A model generated the notes under the pieces. It did not search any database. It was not told where the DNA came from and was given only the letters and a program-made list of their open reading frames with translations. Of a DNA stretch of 9,114 bases, positions 1-6,537 are shown piece after piece (the first letter of the stretch is position 1; each line of letters starts with the position of its first letter). The translations under genes and the position numbers were made by a program. Source of the stretch: Pseudomonadota bacterium (GTDB lineage: Bacteria > Pseudomonadota > Alphaproteobacteria > Rhizobiales > Xanthobacteraceae); assembly GCA_021779635.1 (NCBI GenBank), contig JAJYAH010000221.1, forward strand, positions 1-9,114. Reading direction: 5' to 3'.

Positions 1-1
1 G

Positions 2-211
2 CGCGTTGCCGCGCTGCAGGCAAAGGCGCACCTGGGCGATGCCGGACGCGAAATCGCCCGGCTTGCGACCGAGATTCATGGCGGCATGGGATTTACGGAC
101 CTGCTCGGCCTTCATTACTGGTTCAAGCGCATTGCGTTCAACCGGCAGCTTCTTGGGGCTCCCGAGCGCTGCAGGCACGAGGCCGCCGTCGCGCAAGAAT
201 GGGCGAGTTGA
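2..211 (+). CDS. Acyl-CoA dehydrogenase, C-terminal fragment (cut by window edge)
   Basis: The frame beginning at base 2 is open to TGA at 209-211 and gives the last 69 residues of a protein. Seen: an IHGGMGFT motif followed by a LHYWFKR stretch. This is the signature of the C-terminal helical domain of acyl-CoA dehydrogenases, where the Gly-rich loop touches the FAD of the partner subunit. The protein would be a cytoplasmic FAD-dependent enzyme oxidising an acyl-CoA to the 2,3-enoyl-CoA. The sequence differs from the complete dehydrogenase at 6537-7724, which has ILGGLGVS at this place, so this is a separate gene. Its N-terminal part and catalytic base region lie outside the window, so substrate class cannot be judged. 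It runs towards the regulator zone on the + strand and probably ends a neighbouring catabolic operon. Confidence 0.85.
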   Translation, partial: RVAALQAKAHLGDAGREIARLATEIHGGMGFTDLLGLHYWFKRIAFNRQLLGAPERCRHEAAVAQEWAS

Positions 212-221
212 AGCGTCCTCT

Positions 222-259
222 AGTGGCACGAATGTTCAGTAGTGGCAAGAATGGTCAGC
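222..259. repeat. Tandem 19-bp imperfect direct repeat
   Basis: Two adjacent 19-bp units, 222-240 and 241-259, share 16 of 19 positions. Both begin AGTGGCA and contain GAATG followed by TCAG. The pair lies in the 56 bases between the dehydrogenase stop and the start of the broken LysR frame. Adjacent repeats of about 20 bp are typical of the multi-repeat ends of IS21-family elements, and the AGTGGCA-GAATG-TCAG pattern resembles such ends from memory. No transposase gene is present, so this can only be a remnant or scar. A regulator-binding tandem site is the other reading. Confidence 0.45.
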
Positions 260-267
260 GAACATAA

Positions 268-726
268 TCCCATAGAACACTTAGTCGTAATCGAACGTCC
301 GACGTCGATCTGCAGAATATTCGATACGCTGTGGCAGCAGCGGGTCACGGGAGCTTTCGGCGCGCGTCCGAAGTATTGTTGCTTCGGCAATCCACGCTTA
401 GCCGTTGCATTAGCCAGCTCGAACATTCACTCGGTATGACCGTCTTCGAGCGATCCAGCGGCGGGGTGCGAGCAACGATGGCTGGACGAGATTTTCTCCG
501 AACTGCTCGATCAATCCTGGAACAGATGGATTCGCTGGCGAAGAGCACGCACCACGTCGGCCGTGGCGAAGCGGGACGGCTGTCCCTTGGCTTCTATACA
601 TCGATTTCCACCGGGAATCTGCGGACAACGCTCGTGGATTTCCAGAATCGGTCGCATCGAAATTTGCCGGTTCGAGCAATACTCTGCCTTGTCTGGAGCG
701 CCGTGACTCGGCTGCTCACGGAGTAA
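268..726 (+). pseudogene. Truncated, frameshifted LysR-family regulator
   Basis: The frame open from 268 to TAA at 724-726 contains most of a LysR winged-helix domain (about 301-510) and the start of the linker/effector domain. Motifs seen are DLQNIRYAVAAAG, GSFRRAS, QSTLSRCISQLEHS and FERSSGGVRAT. It matches the intact neighbour at 811-1767 at roughly 60% identity over about 105 residues (65 positions by hand count). No ATG lies in this frame before the HTH: the only upstream ATG (251) is in another frame, and GTG at 331 would delete helix 1. After LVDFQ at about 645 the match stops; an adjacent frame continues with RIEICRFEQ (653-679), as expected after a frameshift, and then stops. About two thirds of the effector domain is absent. 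The gene is dead or encodes at most an orphan DNA-binding fragment. It probably arose by tandem duplication and then decayed. Confidence 0.75.
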
Positions 727-810
727 GCCGCATCATCTTACAACCACACATTGTCTTAATGTTTTACACGATCCAACTCGGCGCAACTTAAGCATGATGG
801 TGTCGCTTAT

Positions 811-1767
811 ATGGACAATACGAATTTTGCCGGCCTGCCCGTCGGGGGTCGACGCTTAACTGTTGTTTTCAGTCAACTTCAACACGCCGTCGCTGCAGCA
901 GATTACGGGAGTTTTCGACAAGCCGCCCATGCTTTGTCGATAAAGCAATCGACACTCAGTCGTTCTATCCAGCTACTCGAGCACTCAATTGGCGTCGTCA
1001 TCTTCGAGCGGTCAAGTGGTGGCGTTCGCGCAACGCCTGCAGGTTGTCACTTTCTGCGCATGACGCGCTCGATACTTGAACAGATCGAGGCGATGATCGC
1101 ATCGACAAGAGCGAATGGATCTGGCGAATCCGGTCGTCTCATCATCGGTTTTTGTACTTCGCTGACGGCAGGAAATCTGCGCGCGACATTGCTCGACTTC
1201 AAGAAGCTATTCCCGCAGGTCGAACTTGTTACCGTCGAGAGATCGAGAACGCGGCTCGCAACCGCGCTTCGCAACGGTGTCATCGACGTGAGCATCATCA
1301 CGGGCGACCCACAACTCCTCGATAGCAACACCACTTCGCTCTGGAGTGAACGAATTCTGGTTGTTCTGCCGAGTGATCATCTTCTGGCTGCGCGCGAAGT
1401 CATTTACTGGACAGATTTGCGGGATCAGACTGTTCTGCTCAGCCATTACGATCCAGGACGCGAGCTAGAGGATCTCTTGAATGCAAAGCTGGTCTCCCCT
1501 GGTGATCGGCCCCGCATCGAACGTCATGACGTGAGTCGTGGTGTCATCAAAAGCTTGATCGCGGTGGGGTTTGGCATCAGTCTTGTACTGGAATCCGATA
1601 TTGGCGCCAACTTTTCCGGTCTGGTCTATCGGGAGTTGCGCGACGGGACGGGGCCAAGCCGCATCGGCTTTTCGGCGGTCTGGCGGACCGACAACGAAAA
1701 CCCTCCCCTCCAAAACTTCCTCAAAATGCTTTCCGAGCGCTATCACCTCGGTCCGGTGGCCCCGTGA
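811..1767 (+). CDS. LysR-family transcriptional regulator (intact)
   Basis: A 318-residue protein of normal LysR length. Residues 21-80 form the winged helix-turn-helix (QLQHAVAAADYGSF, then QSTLSRSIQLLEHSIG, FERSSGGVRATPAG). About 81-105 is the linker helix. About 108-310 is the periplasmic-binding-protein-like effector domain, beginning GRLIIGFCTSLTAGNLR. The family acts as cytoplasmic tetramers that switch a target promoter in response to a small molecule; the ligand cannot be inferred. ATG at 811 is the first start after an in-frame TAA at 757. It leaves about 17 residues before the usual LysR beginning and has no clear Shine-Dalgarno sequence, so the true start is uncertain. It follows a broken paralogue by 84 bases, and no divergent target gene is attached, so the target is unknown. 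Confidence 0.85.
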   Translation: MDNTNFAGLPVGGRRLTVVFSQLQHAVAAADYGSFRQAAHALSIKQSTLSRSIQLLEHSIGVVIFERSSGGVRATPAGCHFLRMTRSILEQIEAMIASTRANGSGESGRLIIGFCTSLTAGNLRATLLDFKKLFPQVELVTVERSRTRLATALRNGVIDVSIITGDPQLLDSNTTSLWSERILVVLPSDHLLAAREVIYWTDLRDQTVLLSHYDPGRELEDLLNAKLVSPGDRPRIERHDVSRGVIKSLIAVGFGISLVLESDIGANFSGLVYRELRDGTGPSRIGFSAVWRTDNENPPLQNFLKMLSERYHLGPVAP

Positions 1768-1812
1768 GACGCCCTTCGTGATCTTGCAAAAGCGCGGTCA
1801 GTCGCCATGAAG

Positions 1813-1830
1813 CGCGCCAACATTGGCGCG
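1813..1830. repeat. Perfect 8-bp inverted repeat with 2-base loop
   Basis: CGCGCCAA at 1813-1820 is followed by CA and then TTGGCGCG at 1823-1830. It starts 46 bases after the LysR stop codon at 1767. It could form a terminator stem for that gene, but no T-run follows, so an intrinsic terminator is not demonstrated. Confidence 0.4.
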
Positions 1831-1973
1831 ATCAGCTTTGCTGGATCATGCGCAGACTGGCCGCTCTCGCGCGCGAGAATTTCGGCGTTATCCTGACTTT
1901 ATGCACGTGTCTCAGGCATGTCATGCAAATCAGTCAGCAGGATTGGCGATGAGGTTCCTGCCAGGATGAGAAT

Positions 1974-2030
1974 GCCGGAGGCTTGGAACGCAGGGAGGCC
2001 GTAGCCCGACCGGAGTTTCAAGCCTCCGGC
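1974..2030. repeat. Long inverted repeat (16-bp arms, 25-base loop)
   Basis: The arms 1974-1989 and 2015-2030 are complementary at 15 of 16 positions, with a perfect 12-bp outer part (GCCGGAGGCTTG and CAAGCCTCCGGC). The loop is 25 bases. It lies just upstream of the broken 5' end of the third LysR gene. It could be a palindromic intergenic repeat unit of the REP or RIME type, the folded part of an RNA, or a rearrangement scar. The sequence alone does not decide. Confidence 0.6.
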
Positions 2031-2045
2031 TGCGTTTGCTTCTGA

Positions 2046-2909
2046 GCCCTTAGCTGGAGAGCGCGAACGGGAGGCCTCAACAAGGCCAGCAAGGAACTGC
2101 TCGTTACACCGACTGCCATTGGGAGGCATATCAGGAAGCTGGAGGCCTATCTGGGGGTGCCCCTTTTCGACCGACGCCCGGGACATCTCGCTGCCACAGA
2201 CGCCGGCTTGCGATACGCAAGAGCCTTGCGGCGGTCTTTCACTGGAATTGCGAGAGCCACTTCTGAGGTTCGCGCGAGCTCCGGACGGCCGCACCTTGTC
2301 GTCCGCGCCTACACTACGTTTCTCGTACGATGGCTCATACCGCGGCTGGGGTCGTTTCAGAAGCAGCATCCGGAGATTGATCTGAGCGTCGACTCGGGAT
2401 TCAGTGCAGCGGACCTTTCCAAAGGAGAGATCGATATAGCGATAAGATACGGTCGGGGAGCGTGGCTGAACCTGAAGGTTTTTCCGATCTTCGGCGACGA
2501 ACTCGTTCCTTTCTGCTCTCCAGGCTTGGCTAGCGAGTTCGTGGGAAAACACCCGGCGGATTGGCCGAAGGAGTTTCCAATTATCGTGCACACCCGGCGC
2601 CCGGACGATTGGGACGACTGGTTTGCTGCTCAGGGTGTCAGCGATCTTCCCCGGCGCCGCATTGAATTCGAGGATCTCCTTCTTGCGTATCAGGCCGCCC
2701 ATGACGGCCTGGGTGTTGCGATAACCCAGACCCGCTACATCGCTACCGACGTCGCAAAGGGCGCGCTGACGCCCGTCTCGTCCAACCTGCTTCGACGTAC
2801 CCTGGGATATTACGCGGTCTGTCCGATAGAGGTTGCCGAGAACGAGTCGGCGATGGCCTTCATCAAGTGGCTAATCGATGAGAGCGCCTCCTCAACCAGC
2901 ACGCCGTGA
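2046..2909 (+). pseudogene. GcvA-type LysR regulator with broken 5' end
   Basis: The frame is open from 2046 to TGA at 2907-2909 and gives about 287 residues of LysR sequence. Seen: the second half of the HTH (GGLNKASKELLVTPTAIGRHIRKLE), then YLGVPLFDRRPGHLAAT, then an effector domain with PRLGSFQKQHPEIDLSV and GEIDIAIRYG, as in GcvA-like members. The first HTH helix is missing: an in-frame TGA sits at 2043-2045 and no ATG or plausible start precedes the HTH. GTG at 2157 would begin inside the DNA-binding domain. The letters LESA can be read at 2054-2065 in the neighbouring frame, directly before ARTGGLNKAS in this one, pointing to a one-base frameshift near 2060, with a TAG just before it. 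The effector domain looks undamaged, so decay is recent. A sequencing error cannot fully explain it, because the region further upstream also does not match. Confidence 0.7.
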
Positions 2910-2946
2910 CTTCCGCGGCTTATGCAAGACCGACAGCCCGACGACG

Positions 2947-2967
2947 AGCCGGCCGCAATCGGCGGCT
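2947..2967. terminator. Candidate bidirectional stem-loop between convergent genes
   Basis: AGCCGGCCG at 2947-2955 pairs with CGGCGGCT at 2960-2967 with one bulged base and a CAAT loop. It sits in the 77 bases between two convergent stop codons (2909 on + and 2987 on -), where a shared terminator would be useful. No T-run follows on either strand, so intrinsic termination is only possible, not shown. Confidence 0.3.
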
Positions 2968-2986
2968 GGACTCCGGAGAACGCCCT

Positions 2987-4210
2987 CTAGATCGTACCCG
3001 CCGCTCGCAACGCGGCAATCCGGTCCGGTGAAAGACCGAGCCAGGATCGGTAGACGTCGGAGTTATCCGCTCCCAGCTTGTGACTTGGCTTTGGTACGAT
3101 CGGTTCAGTGCCGTGGAAACGTAACGGGCTGTTCGGCAACACGACGCGCCCAAGTTCCGGATGATCGACCCATTCCAACATGCCGCGCTCCATCAAATGG
3201 CGATCGCTCATGACCTCGACGAGATCGCGAACCGGCGCGCACAAGAACCGGAACTTTCTGGCAAGGTCGAGCAGCTCCTGACGTGTTTTCGTCATGGTCC
3301 AGCCCTTGACGATCTCGTCGGCGGTCTGCATGTTCTCGACGCGTCTCGCATTATTTTCGAACCGCGGGTCGGACAGGATATCGTCGGCGGCAAAAGCCTT
3401 GCACAAGGCAAGCCAGTGGTTCTCAGCCATACAAATGATGGCAACGTAGCCATCACGGCACGGGTAGACGTTGTAGGGAGAGATCGATAGGCCCCCGTGA
3501 CGATTGCCAGTCCTGCCTGCGGTTGCTCCGGGATTATTGTGCATCAGCCCCAAATTCGACGCCATCGTCGGTACCACGGCATCCTGCATCGCGACCTCGA
3601 CAAGCCGTCCCCGTCCGATCTTCCCTCGCTCATAAAGCGCGGTCATGACGGCGCCGTACAGGTGGACGCCGCTGATGAAATCCACAAATGCAGGTCCTGC
3701 CTTGAGGGGAGGACCATCAGGCTCCCCCGTCACGCTCATCACGCCGGACATGGCCTGCACGGTCAAATCCATCGCAAGGGTATCGCGATCTGGCCCGGAA
3801 AGGCCGTAACCCGTGCCGGACGCATAGATGAGACGAGGGTTTGTGGCGTGCAGGACTTCCCATCCTACGCCCAGCCTATCCATAACCCCGGGCGCGAAAT
3901 TCTCGACCAGGATGTCGGCGCGCTTCACCATCTCGATCAGCAGCGCACGTCCATCCTCGTCCTTGAGATTCAATGTGACGCTCTGCTTGTTGGCGTTGAG
4001 CATGCAGAACGGAAATGTCGCGCTCTTGCCGACATCGGCGCGGCGCCGGGCCGGCTCACCTTGAAGAGGCTCGACTTTAATTACATCCGCCCCCGCCTTG
4101 GCCATCAGAAACGTCGCGTACGGACCAAGGTAAACCTGACTGAGGTCAAGCACCTTTATTCCCGCAAGTGGTCCGTTGCCGCAATTCCGAGTTGGCGAAT
4201 CTGAGCTCAA
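2987..4210 (-). CDS. CaiB/BaiF family (family III) CoA transferase
   Basis: A 407-residue protein, the usual length for family III CoA transferases or alpha-methylacyl-CoA racemases. Seen: the N-terminal signature PLAGIKVLDLSQVYLGPYAT (about 14-33), GADVIKVEP (40-48), LVENFAPGVMDRLG (101-114), and AMDLTVQAMSG with Asp148 at the place of the catalytic Asp that forms the acyl anhydride in this family. The C-terminal NSPLRFHGTEP region is also typical. Expected role: transfer of CoA from a donor acyl-CoA to a free acid in the cytoplasm, or epimerisation of a 2-methylacyl-CoA; the sequence does not separate these. The start is TTG at 4210. No ATG lies in frame before residue 36, an in-frame stop lies just upstream, and a strong GAGGAA stands 8 bases before it. 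It is the last operon gene, 4 bases after the DUF35 stop, so translational coupling is likely. Confidence 0.9.
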   Translation of the reverse strand: MSSDSPTRNCGNGPLAGIKVLDLSQVYLGPYATFLMAKAGADVIKVEPLQGEPARRRADVGKSATFPFCMLNANKQSVTLNLKDEDGRALLIEMVKRADILVENFAPGVMDRLGVGWEVLHATNPRLIYASGTGYGLSGPDRDTLAMDLTVQAMSGVMSVTGEPDGPPLKAGPAFVDFISGVHLYGAVMTALYERGKIGRGRLVEVAMQDAVVPTMASNLGLMHNNPGATAGRTGNRHGGLSISPYNVYPCRDGYVAIICMAENHWLALCKAFAADDILSDPRFENNARRVENMQTADEIVKGWTMTKTRQELLDLARKFRFLCAPVRDLVEVMSDRHLMERGMLEWVDHPELGRVVLPNSPLRFHGTEPIVPKPSHKLGADNSDVYRSWLGLSPDRIAALRAAGTI

Positions 4211-4214
4211 GGCG

Positions 4215-4640
4215 CTATTCCTCGTCTACGGGCGTGAACCGAGGCACGCAGGTGCTGCCCTCGGACTCGATCTTCAAACACAACCGCTGATCTATTTTCA
4301 GTCTCTCTGGATCACCGACACCGACGACATTGCTTGTCATACGCGGCCCCTCGTCCAGTTCGACCACTGCAACGGTGTAGGGCAACCTAGCTGCGAAACT
4401 TTCATGGTAAGCATGATGATAGACAACCCAGCTGATCAGGCGCGCTTTCCCGCTGGCAGGTGTCCATTCCCAATCGGCCTGCAAGCAACTTGGACACTGC
4501 GACCGCGCCGGGAGCCACGCATGTCCACAGCTGCGGCAACGCTGATAGCTTAAACGTCCATTGGCCAAGGATTGCCAATACGGCGTATTCAACGGGTTGA
4601 TATCGACGAACGTCGGCATGGCAAGTCCTGACTTAGTCAT
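4215..4640 (-). CDS. DUF35 (zinc ribbon plus OB-fold) acyl-CoA binding partner
   Basis: A 141-residue protein with the two-part DUF35 layout. The N-terminal rubredoxin-like zinc ribbon has Cys35, Cys38, Cys49 and Cys52 (CRSCGHAWLPARSQCPSC), and a DUF35 OB-fold follows from about residue 55 (SWVVYHHAY, PYTVAVVEL, GPRMTSNVVG). The preceding PYWQSLANGRLSYQRC is typical of the family. DUF35 proteins form complexes with adjacent thiolase-like proteins, as in ChsH2 with Ltp2 and BbsA with BbsB, and help bind the acyl-CoA. The ATG at 4640 overlaps the thiolase stop in an ATGA of four bases, matching a 1:1 complex made by coupled translation. A second ATG at residue 8 is possible and would shorten it slightly. 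No catalytic activity of its own is expected. Confidence 0.88.
   Translation of the reverse strand: MTKSGLAMPTFVDINPLNTPYWQSLANGRLSYQRCRSCGHAWLPARSQCPSCLQADWEWTPASGKARLISWVVYHHAYHESFAARLPYTVAVVELDEGPRMTSNVVGVGDPERLKIDQRLCLKIESEGSTCVPRFTPVDEE
4218..4223 (-). promoter_or_regulatory. Ribosome binding site deciding a TTG start
   Basis: GAGGAA (minus strand) lies inside the last codons of the DUF35 gene, with 8 bases between AGGA and the TTG at 4210. It supports the TTG as the CoA transferase start, because the first in-frame ATG would remove the conserved N-terminal CoA-binding motif. Confidence 0.65.
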
Positions 4641-5761
4641 TGCCCGAGAATCAGCGTCGCATGACTATGCATGATGCCCCCCTGATTGCTGACAAGGCAT
4701 GTCTTGGCGTTTTTGACCTGCAGGTTCGCTTCGTTCCGCATCTGCCGGACACCTTCGATAATCATTTGCATTCCGGGCATTCCAGTTTCCGAAAGCAGGC
4801 CACCTGACGTATTCATTGGCAGTCCACCACCAATCTCGATGCGACCGCCCTCCACGAACTTACCCCCCTCGCCCTTCCTGCAGAAACCGTAGTCTTCGAG
4901 CGTCATCAAGGGGGTGATCGTGAAGCAATCATAGATCTGGGCCACGTCGATCTGCTTCGGCGTCAACCCGGCCATCTTGAAGGCAGTCGCACCCGAAACT
5001 GAGGCCTGTGTCGTAGTCAGGTCCGGACGCATCGCGACGTCCCACGACGTATGTCCCTGCCCGAAGCCGAGAATCGGCACGGGAGCGCGAACCTTGAGTT
5101 GACGCGCACGCTCGGCGCTCATCACTACAACTGCGGCTCCGCCGTCGCTAACAAGCGCGCAATCGTCGCGGCGGAACGGCGCGACCAGCGGCCCGGCAGC
5201 CAGGTAATTTTCGAGCGTCAGCGGCTTGCGCAACTGCGCGTTCGGATTGGCCGCGCCGTGCTTCCTGCAGGCGACAGCAATCGCGCCCAGTTGTTCGGCC
5301 GAGGTGCCATACTGTCCCATATGGCGCCGTGCGATCATCGCGTAACCGGCCGCTGTGCCAAATGCACCGAAGATGGCGTCGTCGCCGCGCGGCCGTGCAT
5401 ACGCGGCACGGCTACCTGTCTTTGGGTTGTCTGCGAAGGAAACGACTGCGATCTCGCACTGGCCGTGTTCGATGGCCATGACTGCAAAGGAGATCATGCT
5501 GACGTTGGCGGCGCCGGCCTGATCCAATACGCCGCCGATGCGAGGCTGAACTCCCAGCGCTTCGGCGAGCTTGTGACCATAGATCGATTCGAATCCTGAT
5601 GTTGGATACTTTACGAATAGAGCATCGACTGTGCCCTTCTCCACGCCGGCGTCGGCAAGCGCATGGCGAACAGCCTCAACGTTGAGTGAAATCGTCGAAC
5701 GGCCAGGCAAGCTCCCGAACTTCGTTTGGCCGACCCCCGCAATGACGTATTTACCGCGCAT
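4637..5761 (-). CDS. Thiolase-superfamily (SCP2/lipid-transfer type) protein lacking the nucleophilic Cys
   Basis: A 374-residue thiolase-fold protein of the SCP2/Ltp type (usual length about 380-400). Seen: N-terminal VIAGVGQTKFG (6-16), VDALFV (45-50), FRRDDCALVSDGGAAVVV (196-213), IYDCFTITPLMTLEDYGFC (276-294), MNTSGGLLSETG (316-327) and a C-terminal SNQGGIMHSHATLILG (358-373). The nucleophile strand reads VLDQAGAANVSM (78-89), with no Cys where classical thiolases carry it. The GGLLSETGMPG segment (320-330) has no His where many relatives show one. Ordinary thiolysis is therefore unlikely. With a DUF35 partner directly downstream, a retro-aldol cleavage of a 3-hydroxyacyl-CoA, as by Ltp2-ChsH2(DUF35), is the best-supported guess. 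It starts 2 bases after the crotonase stop. A non-catalytic carrier or a thioester-binding scaffold are alternatives. Confidence 0.85.
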   Translation of the reverse strand: MRGKYVIAGVGQTKFGSLPGRSTISLNVEAVRHALADAGVEKGTVDALFVKYPTSGFESIYGHKLAEALGVQPRIGGVLDQAGAANVSMISFAVMAIEHGQCEIAVVSFADNPKTGSRAAYARPRGDDAIFGAFGTAAGYAMIARRHMGQYGTSAEQLGAIAVACRKHGAANPNAQLRKPLTLENYLAAGPLVAPFRRDDCALVSDGGAAVVVMSAERARQLKVRAPVPILGFGQGHTSWDVAMRPDLTTTQASVSGATAFKMAGLTPKQIDVAQIYDCFTITPLMTLEDYGFCRKGEGGKFVEGGRIEIGGGLPMNTSGGLLSETGMPGMQMIIEGVRQMRNEANLQVKNAKTCLVSNQGGIMHSHATLILGQ

Positions 5762-5763
5762 GT

Positions 5764-6537
5764 TCAGGCTCCGCGGAAATCAGGGCTACGCTTTTCCGCA
5801 AACGCCTTTGGCCCTTCGCTGGCGTCGGCGGTTTCGCGAAGCAGACGTGCAATCAGTTGCTCCATGCGCAGCCCCGTCGCAAGATCAACGTCGCGGCTAC
5901 GTATTGCGAGCTCTTTCGAGGCTTGGACGGCAAGAGGTGCATTGGCCGCGATCCGCCGCGCATACTCCATCACTGTTGGCATGAGCTCCGCGCGCGGGAC
6001 AACCTTGTTGATCAGTCCCCAACGAGCCGCGGCGTCGGCGTCAATCGCCTCCCCCGTCAGTAACATCTCCATCGCAATGGGATAGGGGAGCTGCGAAATC
6101 ACGCGCTGCGTGCCGCCATTGGCTGCGATGATTCCGCGCTTGACTTCCGATAAGCCGAACGTCGCGCCTTCAACGGCGATACGAATGTCGGTTGCAAGCA
6201 GCAACGTTACGCCGCCGCCCAGACAGATGCCGTTCACGGCAGCAATGACTGGCTTCCAGACTTCGAGGCCACGATTCAAGAGCTGGTCGCGCTGCGTCAA
6301 CCAAACATCCGACCAGTGGCTCTCGCGCGTCAGGTAACTCTTGATGTCGGCGCCGGCCGTAAACGCCCGATCGCCGGCACCGGTGACCACCGCTACGCGA
6401 ATATCCGGGTTTTCACGCACTTCGATCCAGGCCCGCGACAGCGCCGCATAATGCTCGGCATCCATCGCATTCATCCGTTCGGGACGATTGATGGTAATCG
6501 TCGCAACGGCACTGTCGATCTTGAAATCAATCGACAT
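5764..6537 (-). CDS. Crotonase-family enoyl-CoA hydratase/isomerase
   Basis: A 257-residue protein, standard crotonase length. Seen: INRPERMNAMD (16-26), the oxyanion-hole loop AFTAGADIKSY (58-68), AAVNGICLGGG (99-109), FGLSEVKRGI (127-136) and GGTQRV (141-146). Glu131 is at the place of the second catalytic Glu of rat enoyl-CoA hydratase (Glu164). The place of the first (Glu144, in GGGCEL) is occupied by Thr111 in GGGVTL. With one of two glutamates, hydration may be altered; enoyl-CoA isomerases and some other crotonases also work with a single Glu here. In the operon it would act between the dehydrogenase and the thiolase-like protein. Its ATG overlaps the dehydrogenase TAA by one base (TAATG). 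Family assignment is firm, exact reaction is not. Confidence 0.87.
   Translation of the reverse strand: MSIDFKIDSAVATITINRPERMNAMDAEHYAALSRAWIEVRENPDIRVAVVTGAGDRAFTAGADIKSYLTRESHWSDVWLTQRDQLLNRGLEVWKPVIAAVNGICLGGGVTLLLATDIRIAVEGATFGLSEVKRGIIAANGGTQRVISQLPYPIAMEMLLTGEAIDADAAARWGLINKVVPRAELMPTVMEYARRIAANAPLAVQASKELAIRSRDVDLATGLRMEQLIARLLRETADASEGPKAFAEKRSPDFRGA

Larger units (their letters stand above)
1768..2045. other. Gene-free stretch between LysR genes
   Basis: No convincing coding sequence was found on either strand in these 278 bases. The stretch holds a short perfect hairpin (1813-1830), a 14-base palindrome (1865-1878) and a long inverted repeat (1974-2030). The reverse strand is open here as the tail of a long antisense frame, but that frame runs antisense through a recognisable LysR gene and is taken as chance. 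The missing 5' end of the next LysR gene would be expected at its right side and is not recognisable. Confidence 0.6.

Noticed and set aside
242..439. A 65-codon frame overlapping the start of the first LysR copy
   Set aside because: Only its first part might be the displaced N-terminus of the pseudogene; the rest is out of frame with the HTH, so it is not a separate gene.
1865..1878. 14-base perfect palindrome TCTCGCGCGCGAGA
   Set aside because: It is made of CG alternation and is not placed at a promoter or gene end; likely chance in GC-rich DNA.
1899..2702. A 267-codon open frame on the minus strand
   Set aside because: It runs antisense to a clear LysR effector domain, shows no family motif, and its Arg/Ser/Pro-rich composition is that of a shadow frame.
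3497..4204. A 235-codon open frame on the plus strand
   Set aside because: It lies wholly antisense to the CoA transferase, whose conserved motifs and catalytic Asp are all present.
5051..5599. A 182-codon open frame on the plus strand
   Set aside because: It is antisense to the thiolase-like gene and has no recognisable domain or ribosome site.
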